From Oleiphilus sp. (GTDB lineage Bacteria > Pseudomonadota > Gammaproteobacteria > Pseudomonadales > Oleiphilaceae), in contig PZPK01000001.1 in NCBI GenBank assembly GCA_006212045.1, positions 310,001 to 374,000 on the forward strand: a stretch of DNA of 64,000 bases, given 5' to 3'. Each line of letters opens with the position of its first letter. Within the stretch, counting starts at the first letter, position 1. Position numbers and translations under genes: made by a program. The notes under the pieces were generated by a model. The model saw nothing but the letters and a program-made list of their open reading frames with translations, searched no databases and was not told where the DNA came from. Positions 1 through 9,185 of the stretch are shown piece after piece.

Positions 1-934
1 CCTGATGCAAGCGCAGCTCATACAGTGAAGGCCCCTCACCCGGCTGCGACTGCAAGGAATCGGATTCGCTTATGATCGGCATCAGGGGCTCAAACAGGTA
101 AACCCCCTCGGCAAACAATTCATAGATATCCTTGCGCACCCACCCCAGCCCGAACAGCACTCTCGCCGGCAATTGCTTTTCCAGAGCGTCATCCATGCGA
201 TAGTCAATGGATTGCTGAAACAGCGCTATCCGGGTTTCATGCCAAAGCTGCTTGCCCAGAAAAAGCGGAGAATTTGCCGCCAGAGCCAGCACCAATGGCG
301 TACATAACTGGGCGGCATTGTAGCTGGCTGCAAAATCAGCCGGATTCACCCTGTAATGAAACTGGAACGAGGTATTCGCTCCTTCAGGCGATACGTCGGC
401 CCAATCCATTTCAACGGTATCATGGCCCCGGATATCAATATGGAAGTCTTTGCCGCGTTTGTTCCTCAGGGCCCTTGCCAACACATGGTATCGCGGCACA
501 TCGGTAATGGCATCCAGCCCCATATCGCTTGAACGCAAAGTTGGTAAGATACCAATCGGTAAAATACGCGCCCCCTCCTGCTTACCCAAATGGGAAAGAT
601 GATCCAGCGCAGCGTCCATTTGCTGACGCATCATGCCAAAGGGATTGGATTGCTGGATCAGCGGGGTGAAATTGTATTCGAGATTAAACTGGTTTAACTC
701 AAGCGTCAGCTGATCATCATTCGCCAATTGCTGCAGGCGTGTATTGATCGGCAAGGGTCTGGCCTGTCCATCGACAATATACAATTCAAGTTCAGCACCA
801 AAGGAAACCGGCCCCTCTCCAAAACCCGGCGCCTCAAGCAAGCGTTTGAAACCCTGCAGATTGCGATCGAGGCGCGAACGAAAACGCGCAAAGTCTGCCT
901 GACTGAAATCGGTTTTTTCAATGTCCTGTCCCAC
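1..934 (-). CDS. Glutamate-cysteine ligase-like (GCS2 family) protein, 3' end outside window
   Basis: About 311 N-terminal residues are visible before the window edge. The GTG start at 934 follows a GGAGA box about eight bases upstream, and an in-frame TAG lies just beyond. The sequence has the ATP-dependent carboxylate-amine ligase look: FGAELELYIVD near residues 43-53, then NPFGMMRQQMDAALDH, DIRGHDTVEMDW and a well-kept core. Relatives (GCS2/YbdK-like) join glutamate to cysteine or a similar amine in the cytoplasm. The exact substrate cannot be told from this part. The family call is firm; activity as a glutathione-pathway enzyme is inference. Confidence 0.75.
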   Translation of the reverse strand, partial: MGQDIEKTDFSQADFARFRSRLDRNLQGFKRLLEAPGFGEGPVSFGAELELYIVDGQARPLPINTRLQQLANDDQLTLELNQFNLEYNFTPLIQQSNPFGMMRQQMDAALDHLSHLGKQEGARILPIGILPTLRSSDMGLDAITDVPRYHVLARALRNKRGKDFHIDIRGHDTVEMDWADVSPEGANTSFQFHYRVNPADFAASYNAAQLCTPLVLALAANSPLFLGKQLWHETRIALFQQSIDYRMDDALEKQLPARVLFGLGWVRKDIYELFAEGVYLFEPLMPIISESDSLQSQPGEGPSLYELRLHQ

Positions 935-984
935 ACACGTTCTCCGGCGCTAAGCAATACGCTAACTATAGCAAAATTGGGGGC

Positions 985-1127
985 GGGAGATGCTTGACGG
1001 GAGACGGGAGATGCTGAACGGAAGACGCTTAACGGAAGACGGGAGATGCAGCAATGGGCATGCAAATCCCCACGCCCTTGCGTCTCCCGTCTCCCGTCTC
1101 CCATCAAGCGTCTCCCGTCTATCAGAA
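985..1127. repeat. GGGAGACG-rich imperfect palindrome
   Basis: Repeats of GGGAGA(C/T)G on the left (985-1014) are mirrored by CGTCTCCC repeats on the right (1087-1116). The two 30-base arms pair with only a few mismatches and enclose about 70 bases holding further degraded copies (GGAAGACGCTTAACGGAAG). It lies between the ligase start and the next gene. It resembles a REP/MITE-like dispersed palindrome; no gene is encoded. Positions 1128-1400 hold nothing I can name. Confidence 0.7.
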
Positions 1128-1414
1128 CACCATTTTGCGACATTGAATACTGAAAAATTCTTGCATAGACATCATAATTGTTCGCAGTCTGGATCAGTTT
1201 TATTCTCGGCACCCCAGACGGAAACAGGTTGCCATTTAAGATAGCCATTAGAGCAAGACAAATGCCTCCTACCTTGGACACCCTGCATCTCAACATGCAA
1301 TGATTGTGGGAATCCAGACGCTCCGCTCGAAGCCGCGTGATTGACGTCCCACTGTCTCCTGTACGAGAATGGAAATCCGCTAGCACACTCACTTGAACTT
1401 ACATGGAAGGCGCG

Positions 1415-1837
1415 ATGTTCGAATCACTGAAACATTGGCTCGAAGAAGCCCATGCACAATCCAGACTGTTTGAACATGCCGACGATGAGTTATTGCATGT
1501 GGCACTGGCATCCCTGCTCTACCGTGTCATTTCGACAGATACTGTCGAAACTGCGGCAGAAAAACGCGAGTTTTCCCAGATCCTCAAGCACGAGTTTGAT
1601 TTGAGCGATGCTCAGGTCGCCGCCCTCCATGAAAGAGTGCAGTCAATTTCATGCAGCCTGGAGGATGATCTCGCGACCATCGCCAGCCATTTGAAAGACA
1701 AACCGACGGTGCGCCTGAACTTTATGAAAATGCTGAGTCAGATGATTGCCGTTTCCGGCGTCAATGAGCGCGAAATGCAACTTTTTTATGAAGCGCAACA
1801 GACCCTGTTCCCGGAAATTCAGCAGGACCCGTTCTAG
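1415..1837 (+). CDS. TerB-like all-helical protein
   Basis: A 140-residue, acidic, wholly helical protein without signal or membrane segment. The ATG at 1415 is preferred over an in-frame ATG at 1403 because GGAAGG lies just before it. The pattern (two helical halves, LLYRVISTD, EKREFSQILKHEFDLSD, GVNEREMQLFYEAQ) resembles the TerB/tellurite-resistance-associated fold, whose members are often metal-binding or stress linked. No catalytic motif is visible, so function is open. The acylphosphatase gene lies downstream on the other strand, so the two genes converge. Confidence 0.55.
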   Translation: MFESLKHWLEEAHAQSRLFEHADDELLHVALASLLYRVISTDTVETAAEKREFSQILKHEFDLSDAQVAALHERVQSISCSLEDDLATIASHLKDKPTVRLNFMKMLSQMIAVSGVNEREMQLFYEAQQTLFPEIQQDPF

Positions 1838-1877
1838 ACCAGAACGGCCGCCTCACCACTGAGCTCAGGACCCCCTC

Positions 1878-2156
1878 TTATCGCTCGATCGAAAAGCTAT
1901 GATGGGTCTTCGGGTCTTCTACCACCTCGAACTCTACCGCCTTCACATCTGCCTGCGGTGGCCCCTGATGCATCCATTCCAGCAGGACCTCTACCGGCGT
2001 TTGATCACCTGACAACAGCGCTTCAACACGACCGTCCGGCAAATTCCTGACCCAACCCGTCACACCAATTCGCCGCGCTTCCTGTTGCGTGCTCTGGCGA
2101 TACCAGACGCCCTGCACCCGGCCTGAAACCAACACCCGAAGACAAATTTTCGACAT
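1878..2156 (-). CDS. acyP: Acylphosphatase
   Basis: A 92-residue cytoplasmic enzyme of standard length that hydrolyses the carboxyl-phosphate bond of acylphosphates. The signature SGRVQGVWYR carries the phosphate-binding arginine (R20), and GWVRNLPDG carries the catalytic asparagine (N38). The C-terminal half (VEALLSGD, VEFEVVEDP) matches the ferredoxin-like fold of the family. It is followed 16 bases upstream on the same strand by the end of the DUF4124 gene, so the two may share a transcript. Confidence 0.93.
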   Translation of the reverse strand: MSKICLRVLVSGRVQGVWYRQSTQQEARRIGVTGWVRNLPDGRVEALLSGDQTPVEVLLEWMHQGPPQADVKAVEFEVVEDPKTHHSFSIER

Positions 2157-2172
2157 AAGACACTCCCCCCGC

Positions 2173-2697
2173 TCATTCGCTCACTTGTCCTTCAAGCTGA
2201 CTTCGCTCCCGTTGCAAGGAATAGAGCTTGTTGTATGCGATTTCGCGCTGGGCACGAAAGTCCCGCTTCAGGGATTTAATTGCACCTTCAAGTTTTCGCT
2301 TTTCCTCGTAGTATCGCTCCCGCTTGTAGGGATGACCGCTCCAGCCATCACGGTCCTTGTTGTTCTTGTGTACTTCCAGGGCTCTGTCCAAGCGGTCGCG
2401 TTCGGTATTGTAGTCCTCAAGAATGACAGCGATGTTTTTTTCCTGGGACGCAATGGCGCGTTCCAGCGACCTGACCTTTCGGTCCCGCCCCATCTGCACG
2501 CCCAATTGTCTGGAAGCTTCATTCGACAATTGCGCTCCAGTGGGTTTGATCGCCTCCGAAACATCCATGGTTTCGGCTGAGGGACTGCATGGCACATCAG
2601 AGTAGACGGTACGATCGGCTTCCGCACACTTGTATATTTCCGAGGCATGGGCCAGTGGAATCAGCAGGCAAATGACCGGCACGATGTTTTTTTTCAT
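2173..2697 (-). CDS. DUF4124 domain periplasmic protein
   Basis: A 174-residue secreted protein. The ATG at 2697 has AGGAG eight bases upstream and opens a clean signal peptide (MKKNIVPVICLLIPLAHA); longer starts lack this. The N-terminal EIYKCAEADRTVYSDVPC is the DUF4124 signature with its two cysteines, followed by a long charged coiled-coil rich in Arg, Lys and Glu (roughly residues 65-170). DUF4124 proteins are common in gammaproteobacteria and lack a fixed role. Located just upstream of acyP on the same strand. Confidence 0.8.
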   Translation of the reverse strand: MKKNIVPVICLLIPLAHASEIYKCAEADRTVYSDVPCSPSAETMDVSEAIKPTGAQLSNEASRQLGVQMGRDRKVRSLERAIASQEKNIAVILEDYNTERDRLDRALEVHKNNKDRDGWSGHPYKRERYYEEKRKLEGAIKSLKRDFRAQREIAYNKLYSLQRERSQLEGQVSE

Positions 2698-2811
2698 GCA
2701 AAGACTCCTGTCGTATATGCACCCCGACACCTTAAACCCCGGCGATACATGAAACAAGTCAGCACCCGTTCAAGAGTTAGACTGATCCGGGCCATGGCAT
2801 AAAACAGACAT

Positions 2812-2837
2812 AAAAAAAGCGCTCTGGGAAGAGCGCT
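2812..2837 (-). terminator. Rho-independent terminator of the LysE transcript
   Basis: GCGCTCT (2819-2825) pairs with AGAGCGC (2830-2836) around a four-base loop. Read on the minus strand the stem is followed by seven T (2812-2818). It sits about 95 bases past the stop of the LysE exporter gene. Confidence 0.85.
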
Positions 2838-2931
2838 CAAACAATAGAGAGCCGGGACAGTGTGTTCGCTTCACCACACTTGCTCTCTGTAGAAAGGACT
2901 TACTTAGAGCAGCGCTTCGGAAAAAAGTTCC

Positions 2932-3537
2932 CTAAACGCCAAACTCTGTCGTTAACATCGGCAACACCGACAAGGCCAGCAAAAAGGCCATCACCAGATT
3001 AAAGGCGCGACGCTGCTGAGGGCGGTGCAACCATTGGCTAAGCGCAGCCCCGCTAATTAACCATACGCTGACGCTTGGAAAACAGACCACAAAAAATGCC
3101 AATGCAATCCATAATGCCTGGATCAATACGTCCCCACTTACGGTCGTAAAGGCCGCTATCGCTCCGATACAGTTGACCCATGCCTTCGGGTTTACCCACT
3201 GGAACAACACCGCTTCCATAAATCGCATCGGGCGACTGTCCGCCTGCAACTCTGGCCCGGTGGTCGTAGTGGCAATCCGGTAGGCCAGGTAAAGCAGAAA
3301 ACTGATGCCAAGGACCTTCACGACGCCATGCAAGGCAGGGAAACTTTCGAACAATGTCCCCAAGCCAACGCCCACACCAATAAACATGGCCGGAAAACCA
3401 ATACTGATGCCAAGCAGATGCGGCATGGTGCGTCGCACACCGTAATTTAAGCCGGAAGCCATAATCATAATGTTATTGGGTCCCGGCGTGATGCAGGCCA
3501 CCAGTGCAAACAAAAGCGCACTCAACATAATTTCCAT
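2932..3537 (-). CDS. LysE/RhtB-family amino acid exporter
   Basis: A 201-residue inner-membrane protein with about six hydrophobic helices. The family hallmark ITPGPNNIMIMASGLNYG is near residues 16-33, and FQWVNPKAWVN is around 110-120. Relatives export amino acids or small metabolites by proton antiport. It is downstream of the DUF1127 gene and divergent from a MocR regulator, a common arrangement in which the MocR protein controls the exporter. The substrate is not predictable from sequence. Confidence 0.9.
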   Translation of the reverse strand: MEIMLSALLFALVACITPGPNNIMIMASGLNYGVRRTMPHLLGISIGFPAMFIGVGVGLGTLFESFPALHGVVKVLGISFLLYLAYRIATTTTGPELQADSRPMRFMEAVLFQWVNPKAWVNCIGAIAAFTTVSGDVLIQALWIALAFFVVCFPSVSVWLISGAALSQWLHRPQQRRAFNLVMAFLLALSVLPMLTTEFGV

Positions 3538-3620
3538 CGCCTTACTCCTGCTCCGTAATTATTCGCTGACAAAGATGCCCTGGCGGCCACCGGAAAGCTG
3601 CGACAGCAGCCAGCCGGAAT

Positions 3621-3863
3621 TTATTCCTGCCAGAACCTTTTACGGAGCTCACGTCGCAGCTGCTCTCGTTCCAAGCCGATATCCTCAAGCAGATACTCGG
3701 GCATTTGCGACAATTGCTTGCGTGTGTTGCGGTTATGTCTCCACTGCCCAACCCGCGCCAACAGACGGAAACCCTGCAATTGTCCAAGTACGCCAAGTTT
3801 TGCAATGTTGGCACCTGTGGCGGAATCCCGGTGCCGAGTAAGTGTCTCAACTTTGCTGCTCAT
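3621..3863 (-). CDS. DUF1127 small protein
   Basis: An 80-residue basic protein. The C-terminal half has the DUF1127 pattern: WRHNRNTRKQLSQMPEYLL, then EDIGLEREQLRREL. DUF1127 proteins are small Arg-rich cytoplasmic proteins; some bind RNA in other bacteria. A good ribosome site (AGAGGTTAGAG) precedes the ATG. It lies 83 bases upstream of the LysE gene and likely heads that transcript, facing the MocR gene across a repeat-rich intergenic region. Confidence 0.8.
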   Translation of the reverse strand: MSSKVETLTRHRDSATGANIAKLGVLGQLQGFRLLARVGQWRHNRNTRKQLSQMPEYLLEDIGLEREQLRRELRKRFWQE

Positions 3864-3978
3864 CTCTAACCTCTACTTGTGTGATATTCAATTCAATGTG
3901 TGTTCGACCAATTTCCAACGATGCCTATGATACGGGGCTGATGTGAACCGTTACAGATTCACAATTTATAAACATCAA

Positions 3979-4067
3979 CCAGTACAGATTTCAAAATAGA
4001 CTTCTGTTATGCTTCTATTTTTGCAATCTGTACTGGTACACTGTATTTTTTTAATTATCTGTACTGG
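3979..4067. promoter_or_regulatory. Operator-like repeats ATCTGTACTGG between DUF1127-LysE and MocR genes
   Basis: An 11-base word occurs three times: inverted at 3979-3989 (CCAGTACAGAT) and direct at 4026-4036 and 4057-4067 (ATCTGTACTGG). The two direct copies start 31 bases apart, three helical turns, which fits a dimeric MocR regulator binding direct repeats. The region is AT-rich and holds both divergent promoters. Confidence 0.75.
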
Positions 4068-4159
4068 ATAACAGCTTTTCAGCTCAGGTCTGACTGACTG
4101 TCAGGACCGATGCAGATGCCAGCGGAGTGAACTCAGCCGTTCTGGATCAGAGGAGAATC

Positions 4160-5584
4160 ATGGAAACCAATTTGTATGCCCAGTTAGCGGATCAGCTGAC
4201 CGATCAGATCCGGGAAGGCGTGTTTCAGGCAGGAGATAAAATGCCTTCTGTACGCCAGCTGTCAAAGCGCGAGGCCGTCAGCATTTCTACCGTGAGCACC
4301 GCCTACAGTCTGCTGGAAGAGCGAGGCTGGGTGGAAGCGCGCCCAAAATCCGGCTACTTTGTGCGCCGCCGCTCGGAAGATACCCTTGCCGTGCCGCGCC
4401 AAAGCCGTTCAAAACCAAGACCACGTCCGGTATCTACCTCTGAACTGGTGATGGAAGTGCAGCGGGATTCCGCCAAAAGCAAAGGGATCAGCATGTGTGC
4501 CGCGATCCCGGCCTTGGATTTTCCGATCGTGCGCCATGTGCAACGCAAATTTACGCAGCTTTCCCGTACCCGCAAGTTCCTCGGGGTCGGCTATGATGCA
4601 CCCGAAGGCTACCCTGAGCTGCGCCAGCAGATCTCGCGCCGGGCTGTGGATGCCGGGGTATTCGTCTCGCCCGAATCCGTGGTCACCACCCTGGGATGCC
4701 AGAATGCAATGGCTCTCTGCCTGCGTGTCAGTACTCAACCCGGTGACATTGTTGCTGTAGAGTCGCCCTGCTACTACGGTTTGCTGCAGATGATCGAAAC
4801 GTTCGGGCTCAAGGCCATTGAAATCCCGGCTCATCACGAGACCGGCATCAGCCTCGAGGCATTGCAACTGGCCATGGATCAGTGGCCTATCAAGGCCGTT
4901 CTGACTGTTTCCAGTTTTTCCAACCCACTCGGTTGCACCATTCCTGATGATCGAAAAAAAGCGCTGGTGGACCTGTTGGTAAAATATGACATTGTCCTGA
5001 TCGAGGACGATATCTATGGCGACCTTTTCTACGGGGAACGGCGTGCCAAAGCCATCAAGGCCTTTGATCCGGACGGTCGCGTGATGCTGTGCTCCTCGCT
5101 ATCCAAAACCATCGACCCGCAATTACGCATTGGGTGGGCACTGCCCGGTCGTTATCTGGAAGAAGTGGTACACCGAAAATTCATCAATACGGTTGCGATG
5201 TCATCGCTGCCGCAAATGGTGGCTGCAGAGGTGTTGGGACAGGGTATTTACGAGCGCCACTTGCGCCAGGCCCGGGAAACCTATCGACAGCGCTATATGC
5301 GCCTGCTGGATCTGGTGGAAGATCACTTTCCGAGCGAAACACGCATTTCTCGCCCACAGGGCGGTTTGGTGGCGTGGTTTGAACTGCCCTCCAAGGTCAA
5401 CACCACCGAGCTGTATCATCGTGGCCATGCCGAAGGCGTGCTGATCGCACCCGGTGAACTGTTTTCGGTCAGTGGCCAGTACCGCAACTGTTTTCGTTTG
5501 AACTACTCACAGGGCTGGACGGCTGAACGCGAGGAAGCGGTAGTCAGACTTGGCGGCTGGATCAAAGAAGCGCTGTGCGCATAG
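4160..5584 (+). CDS. MocR-type transcriptional regulator (GntR HTH fused to aminotransferase fold)
   Basis: A 474-residue fusion. Residues about 4-75 form a GntR winged helix (AGDKMPSVRQLSKREAVS, TVSTAYSLLEERGWVEARP). The rest is a class I aminotransferase fold with the PLP lysine K316 in SSLSKTIDPQLRIGW. The ATG at 4160 has GAGGAG just before it and is preferred over a GTG at 4127. MocR proteins bind DNA and sense PLP or an amine. The divergent DUF1127-LysE pair and the triple 11-base repeat suggest that it controls an exporter, and perhaps itself. Confidence 0.92.
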   Translation: METNLYAQLADQLTDQIREGVFQAGDKMPSVRQLSKREAVSISTVSTAYSLLEERGWVEARPKSGYFVRRRSEDTLAVPRQSRSKPRPRPVSTSELVMEVQRDSAKSKGISMCAAIPALDFPIVRHVQRKFTQLSRTRKFLGVGYDAPEGYPELRQQISRRAVDAGVFVSPESVVTTLGCQNAMALCLRVSTQPGDIVAVESPCYYGLLQMIETFGLKAIEIPAHHETGISLEALQLAMDQWPIKAVLTVSSFSNPLGCTIPDDRKKALVDLLVKYDIVLIEDDIYGDLFYGERRAKAIKAFDPDGRVMLCSSLSKTIDPQLRIGWALPGRYLEEVVHRKFINTVAMSSLPQMVAAEVLGQGIYERHLRQARETYRQRYMRLLDLVEDHFPSETRISRPQGGLVAWFELPSKVNTTELYHRGHAEGVLIAPGELFSVSGQYRNCFRLNYSQGWTAEREEAVVRLGGWIKEALCA

Positions 5585-5632
5585 TTTCTGCATCAGTGCG
5601 GCATCAGCGCGGCGTTCGTGACCGTCTCGTTT

Positions 5633-6043
5633 TCAGGCTTTCTTAGCACCGAAGTTCTGTAAGGCCTGCCCCATCATGGCATGTACCATATTGACGGCTT
5701 TCAGTGGACGGATCATGACCTTGAATTCGGTAATCAGGTCATCTTCGTCCCAAGAGATCATGTCGACACCATTGACAATAATGCCATTCATTTCGGTTTC
5801 AAATTCCAATAACGCGAAGCCGTCATCATAGACCTCACGCACGTAACGAAATGACTCGTTGCCGATCGTCATGGCTGCACCCATCAAGTATAAGCGGGTA
5901 ATCTCCTTGCCCTTCTGGACAGTGTGCACGACGGGCGAATAAAAGTTCACATCATGTGCCAACATCTCATCCAGTAATTTCATCTCACGGGTATCCAGCA
6001 GCTGATGCCACTTGGCGATAACGGGGGGAATCGTTAAGCTCAT
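5633..6043 (-). CDS. SnoaL/NTF2-like protein
   Basis: A 136-residue soluble protein with the alpha+beta cone pattern of the SnoaL-like group: an N-terminal helix with VIAKWHQLLDTREMKLLDEML, then HDVNFYSPVVHTVQKGKEI, and strands ending FKVMIRPLKAVNMVHAMM. Such proteins are small isomerases, lyases or binding proteins; no specific reaction can be read. A ribosome site (AGGAAAAGAGAA) supports the start. It stands alone on its strand. Confidence 0.7.
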   Translation of the reverse strand: MSLTIPPVIAKWHQLLDTREMKLLDEMLAHDVNFYSPVVHTVQKGKEITRLYLMGAAMTIGNESFRYVREVYDDGFALLEFETEMNGIIVNGVDMISWDEDDLITEFKVMIRPLKAVNMVHAMMGQALQNFGAKKA

Positions 6044-6382
6044 TTCTCTTTTCCTGAAGGTCGTTAGGGTCTATCCCGTTGCAACATTGACGCGCAACAG
6101 CGCCACGGGTCAGGTCTACTGGCAATACGCTGAACTCGGCTGTTCAGGCATTCACCTGCATGTCGAAACAGTACCACAGCCCGTCCCTTTTGCCTCGAAC
6201 TGTCGCCATTCTCATATGAAATGCTGCGTTTCATGCTGCGTATAATGGATTGGCCAAATGCGGCCGAACAGGGTGATGTGATGAAACAGCAACGTTTCCC
6301 TGAAGCTTACCATGGCACATATCAGAGCCGTGCCATCGTACTGAAAGCATTGTATCTGCTGGCAATGGGAATAAAAAAATCT
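6044..6382. other. Intergenic region without a supported gene
   Basis: About 340 bases between two minus-strand genes. The only structure noted is a short inverted repeat (ATGAAA at about 6216, TTTCAT at about 6229) upstream of the SnoaL-like gene, which could be an operator. Small open frames here have no family features. Confidence 0.4.
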
Positions 6383-8962
6383 TCAGCCGAGGTCTTTCGG
6401 ATTGTAGCCCGTCAGCCATGACTGCAGGTTATCCAGTGATTGCGGTTTGCAAAACCAGTAGCCTTGAAGCATATCGCAACCGAATTGCTTCAACATCAGA
6501 TAAGTCTCTTTGTCTTCAACGCCTTCGGCGACGATTTGATATCCGAGACTGTGGCCCATATCTATTGCCGTTTGCACAATGACACGTGAGCTCTCATTGG
6601 CGCAGATATCGCTGACCAGAGAACGGTCCAGCTTGATTTCGGAAGCCGGCAGGCTTTTCAGATAGGAAAGCGAGGAATATCCGGCACCAAAGTCATCAAT
6701 AGACACCAGTAAGCCAACGGAGGTCAGCTGCTTCAGGGCAGTCAGACCCGCCTGAGGGTCCTCCATGGCGGCGGTTTCTGTCAATTCCAGCATGATGTCG
6801 GCGGCAACAATCGGATGCTGCTGCAGGACCTCTGACACATACTCCCTGAGATTGCTGCTCAAAAGGTCCCGGGCCGAAATATTTATCGAGACACTGCCTT
6901 CGAATCCATTCTGCCTCAACTGCTCCAGATCCCTGACCGCCCTCTTGAAGGCCCATTTGGTCAGCTCATTGATGACACCGGTTTCCTCTGCCAGGGGAAT
7001 GAACTCGTCCGGCGCGACAAATCCCCGCTGCGGGTGCTGCCAGCGTATCAAGGCCTCGACGCCTACAATCCGGCCGCTCTCCAATTCAAGCTTGGGTTGA
7101 TAATGCAGATGGGGCGTATCACTTTCCAGCGCCTCACGCAGATCGACCATCAGTGTTAACCGGGCTTCGCTGTATATGTCGAGGGCTTCATCGTAGAAGC
7201 CTATGGTATTCTGCACGCGATCCGACTTTTCCATCGCAACATGAGCATTGCGTATCAATTGGGCCGCGGTATTGCCATGTGCCGGATACAGGGCCGCACC
7301 GAAACACGGTTGCAGTTCAATCGCCAACATATCCATCTCAATCGGTCGCGAGAACTTTTGAAGGATCGCGTGATACTCCTCAATATTCTGCTCCGAAACG
7401 CGTTGCTGAATCAGCACACCAAAGGTGTCTCCAGACAACTGAAAAGCGGCTTCCACACGGCCCTGGTCATTATTGGTAGAGATCACACCCGGGATCAGAC
7501 TGGCTTCCAGATTCATCTGATAGGCTATCTTAGACAACACACGCTCGCTGCTCGCTAATCCTAATGTACGCGTGATTTCACTCAGCCTGGTGACACGGGC
7601 AACACCAACAATGAAGCGCTCGCCGGGAAATTCCTTCAGGGTCTTGTTCACCAGCCATTCAAAACGGTTCCTGTTCGAGAGCAAGGTAATCGGATCCCGC
7701 ATCATTGCTTCGGCCAATTGACTTTGCGCAGCATGCCGTTGCATCTCTACTTCCAGACTATTGGCCTGTGCATTGATTTTTTCTTCGCGCTCTCGATAAA
7801 GCCGGTCGGCAAGCGCCAGTGTCAGGACGAACGCTTCCAGACCAGAGCCGATCTGCATCGCATATTCAGTCAGAAAATTATTGGGTAGCACGCCGGAAGT
7901 GCGTCCCGCGGTCGCAGCAAATCCAAGCGTTAGCGGGATCCATGCAATGGTAAAAAACATCCCGGATCGTCGCCCCGCTGCCCAGGAAATGGGTCCGGCA
8001 ACAAACAGTACAGCAAACAGGAATAGCGCTGAAACCGCGGAAATCTTGACGGCAATGTTATAGCTGAACACCACGGCTGCCACCATATTGAAATACTCAA
8101 AATAGATCATCCCGCGTAAGGCCCAGTCCAGCTTCGGACTGTGCTGATCCGGACGCATGAATTCGCGCGCAAACAACAGGGAGAACAGTGCCAGTATTGG
8201 CATTGAGGAAACAAACAGCTGGGTAACAAGCGCCGGCTTATCCGGAAACAGCAATTGCTGCCCAAATCCGAGGCTGGTCATAAAAAACAGCAGAAAACCC
8301 GACACCGCCAAGGCATAGAACAGGTAGAGACGCTCTCGCAGAGTGAAGAACACCGCTAGGTTGATCAGAATAATGGTCGTCAGTGCACCGAAGTAAAAGA
8401 AATGGAACTTCTGTTCTTCCGCGGTCTCTTCAAAGAATCGCGTTTCCTGCCAAATTCTGAGCGGCAACAGCATTGAGCCCTCTGTCTTTACACTGGCCCA
8501 GATCGACAGCTGCTCCCCGGCCACCATCGGCAGGCGCATGAGTATATTGGGGTGATCTATATCGCGCGGATGGAACGGTCTGGCATCGCCCGTTTCGAGC
8601 TTGCGCACGCTGCCATCTCCGCGCTGCGCGTGAAGCACAACCTGATCCAGCAAGGGATAAGCCAGTTCCAGAACAAAAGTGCGCGTTACTGGCGCATCAT
8701 TTCGCAACGCCAATCGTATCCAGAATCTGGAATCCTTAAACCCGAAACCGGCATTACCACCATCGGTCGCTGTCCACTGCCGATCTGGCAGATCGCGAAC
8801 GCCGTTCAGATCCAGTGTGCCAACAGTATCTTCATAGAACTCGAAACGCGCTTCCAACGGCTCAGTCGTATGCTCCGTCAAAACGTTCACAGGCAGATCG
8901 GCCACGGCACATTCTGCGAACACAAATAGCAGACAGAACAGAATCCGAAGGCTGCCGGACAT
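6383..8962 (-). CDS. 7TMR-DISM membrane c-di-GMP protein with degenerate GGDEF and intact EAL
   Basis: An 859-residue inner-membrane protein. After a signal peptide come an extracytoplasmic 7TMR-DISMED2 beta domain (about 25-165), seven transmembrane helices (about 180-395), a GGDEF domain and an EAL domain. The GGDEF signature is replaced by LSGDTFGVL, so cyclase activity is unlikely. The EAL core is complete (GVEALIRW, LTETAAMED, DDFGAGYSSLSYL, KLDRSLV, EGVED), which predicts phosphodiesterase activity. I chose the ATG at 8962; a TTG at 8989 would add nine residues, and neither has a strong ribosome site. The degenerate GGDEF may regulate the EAL by binding GTP. Confidence 0.9.
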   Translation of the reverse strand: MSGSLRILFCLLFVFAECAVADLPVNVLTEHTTEPLEARFEFYEDTVGTLDLNGVRDLPDRQWTATDGGNAGFGFKDSRFWIRLALRNDAPVTRTFVLELAYPLLDQVVLHAQRGDGSVRKLETGDARPFHPRDIDHPNILMRLPMVAGEQLSIWASVKTEGSMLLPLRIWQETRFFEETAEEQKFHFFYFGALTTIILINLAVFFTLRERLYLFYALAVSGFLLFFMTSLGFGQQLLFPDKPALVTQLFVSSMPILALFSLLFAREFMRPDQHSPKLDWALRGMIYFEYFNMVAAVVFSYNIAVKISAVSALFLFAVLFVAGPISWAAGRRSGMFFTIAWIPLTLGFAATAGRTSGVLPNNFLTEYAMQIGSGLEAFVLTLALADRLYREREEKINAQANSLEVEMQRHAAQSQLAEAMMRDPITLLSNRNRFEWLVNKTLKEFPGERFIVGVARVTRLSEITRTLGLASSERVLSKIAYQMNLEASLIPGVISTNNDQGRVEAAFQLSGDTFGVLIQQRVSEQNIEEYHAILQKFSRPIEMDMLAIELQPCFGAALYPAHGNTAAQLIRNAHVAMEKSDRVQNTIGFYDEALDIYSEARLTLMVDLREALESDTPHLHYQPKLELESGRIVGVEALIRWQHPQRGFVAPDEFIPLAEETGVINELTKWAFKRAVRDLEQLRQNGFEGSVSINISARDLLSSNLREYVSEVLQQHPIVAADIMLELTETAAMEDPQAGLTALKQLTSVGLLVSIDDFGAGYSSLSYLKSLPASEIKLDRSLVSDICANESSRVIVQTAIDMGHSLGYQIVAEGVEDKETYLMLKQFGCDMLQGYWFCKPQSLDNLQSWLTGYNPKDLG

Positions 8963-9185
8963 TGGTTTTAAGAGTCGACGCAATATCAACGCCAGTCATC
9001 CAAGGTGGTCAAAGATAACTCCAGTTTAGTCAAAATCACGCTGTCTGTTTGCGGGACTGGTGAATTTAATCAAATTTATGCCAATATCTGTCCTTTTTTG
9101 CTAGTCACCATTCCCGTTATTGGCGCGACGATGTAACGCTTGAATTATCGCTTCTATACACATGCGACAGCTGCACTTGCAACAG

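Noticed and set aside
706-1392. 228-codon minus-strand open frame
   Set aside because: It overlaps the GCS2 gene in another frame, crosses the palindromic repeat and has no protein-like composition.
6221-6421. 66-codon frame in the gap before the GGDEF-EAL gene
   Set aside because: No family features, and it runs into the end of the downstream gene on the other strand.
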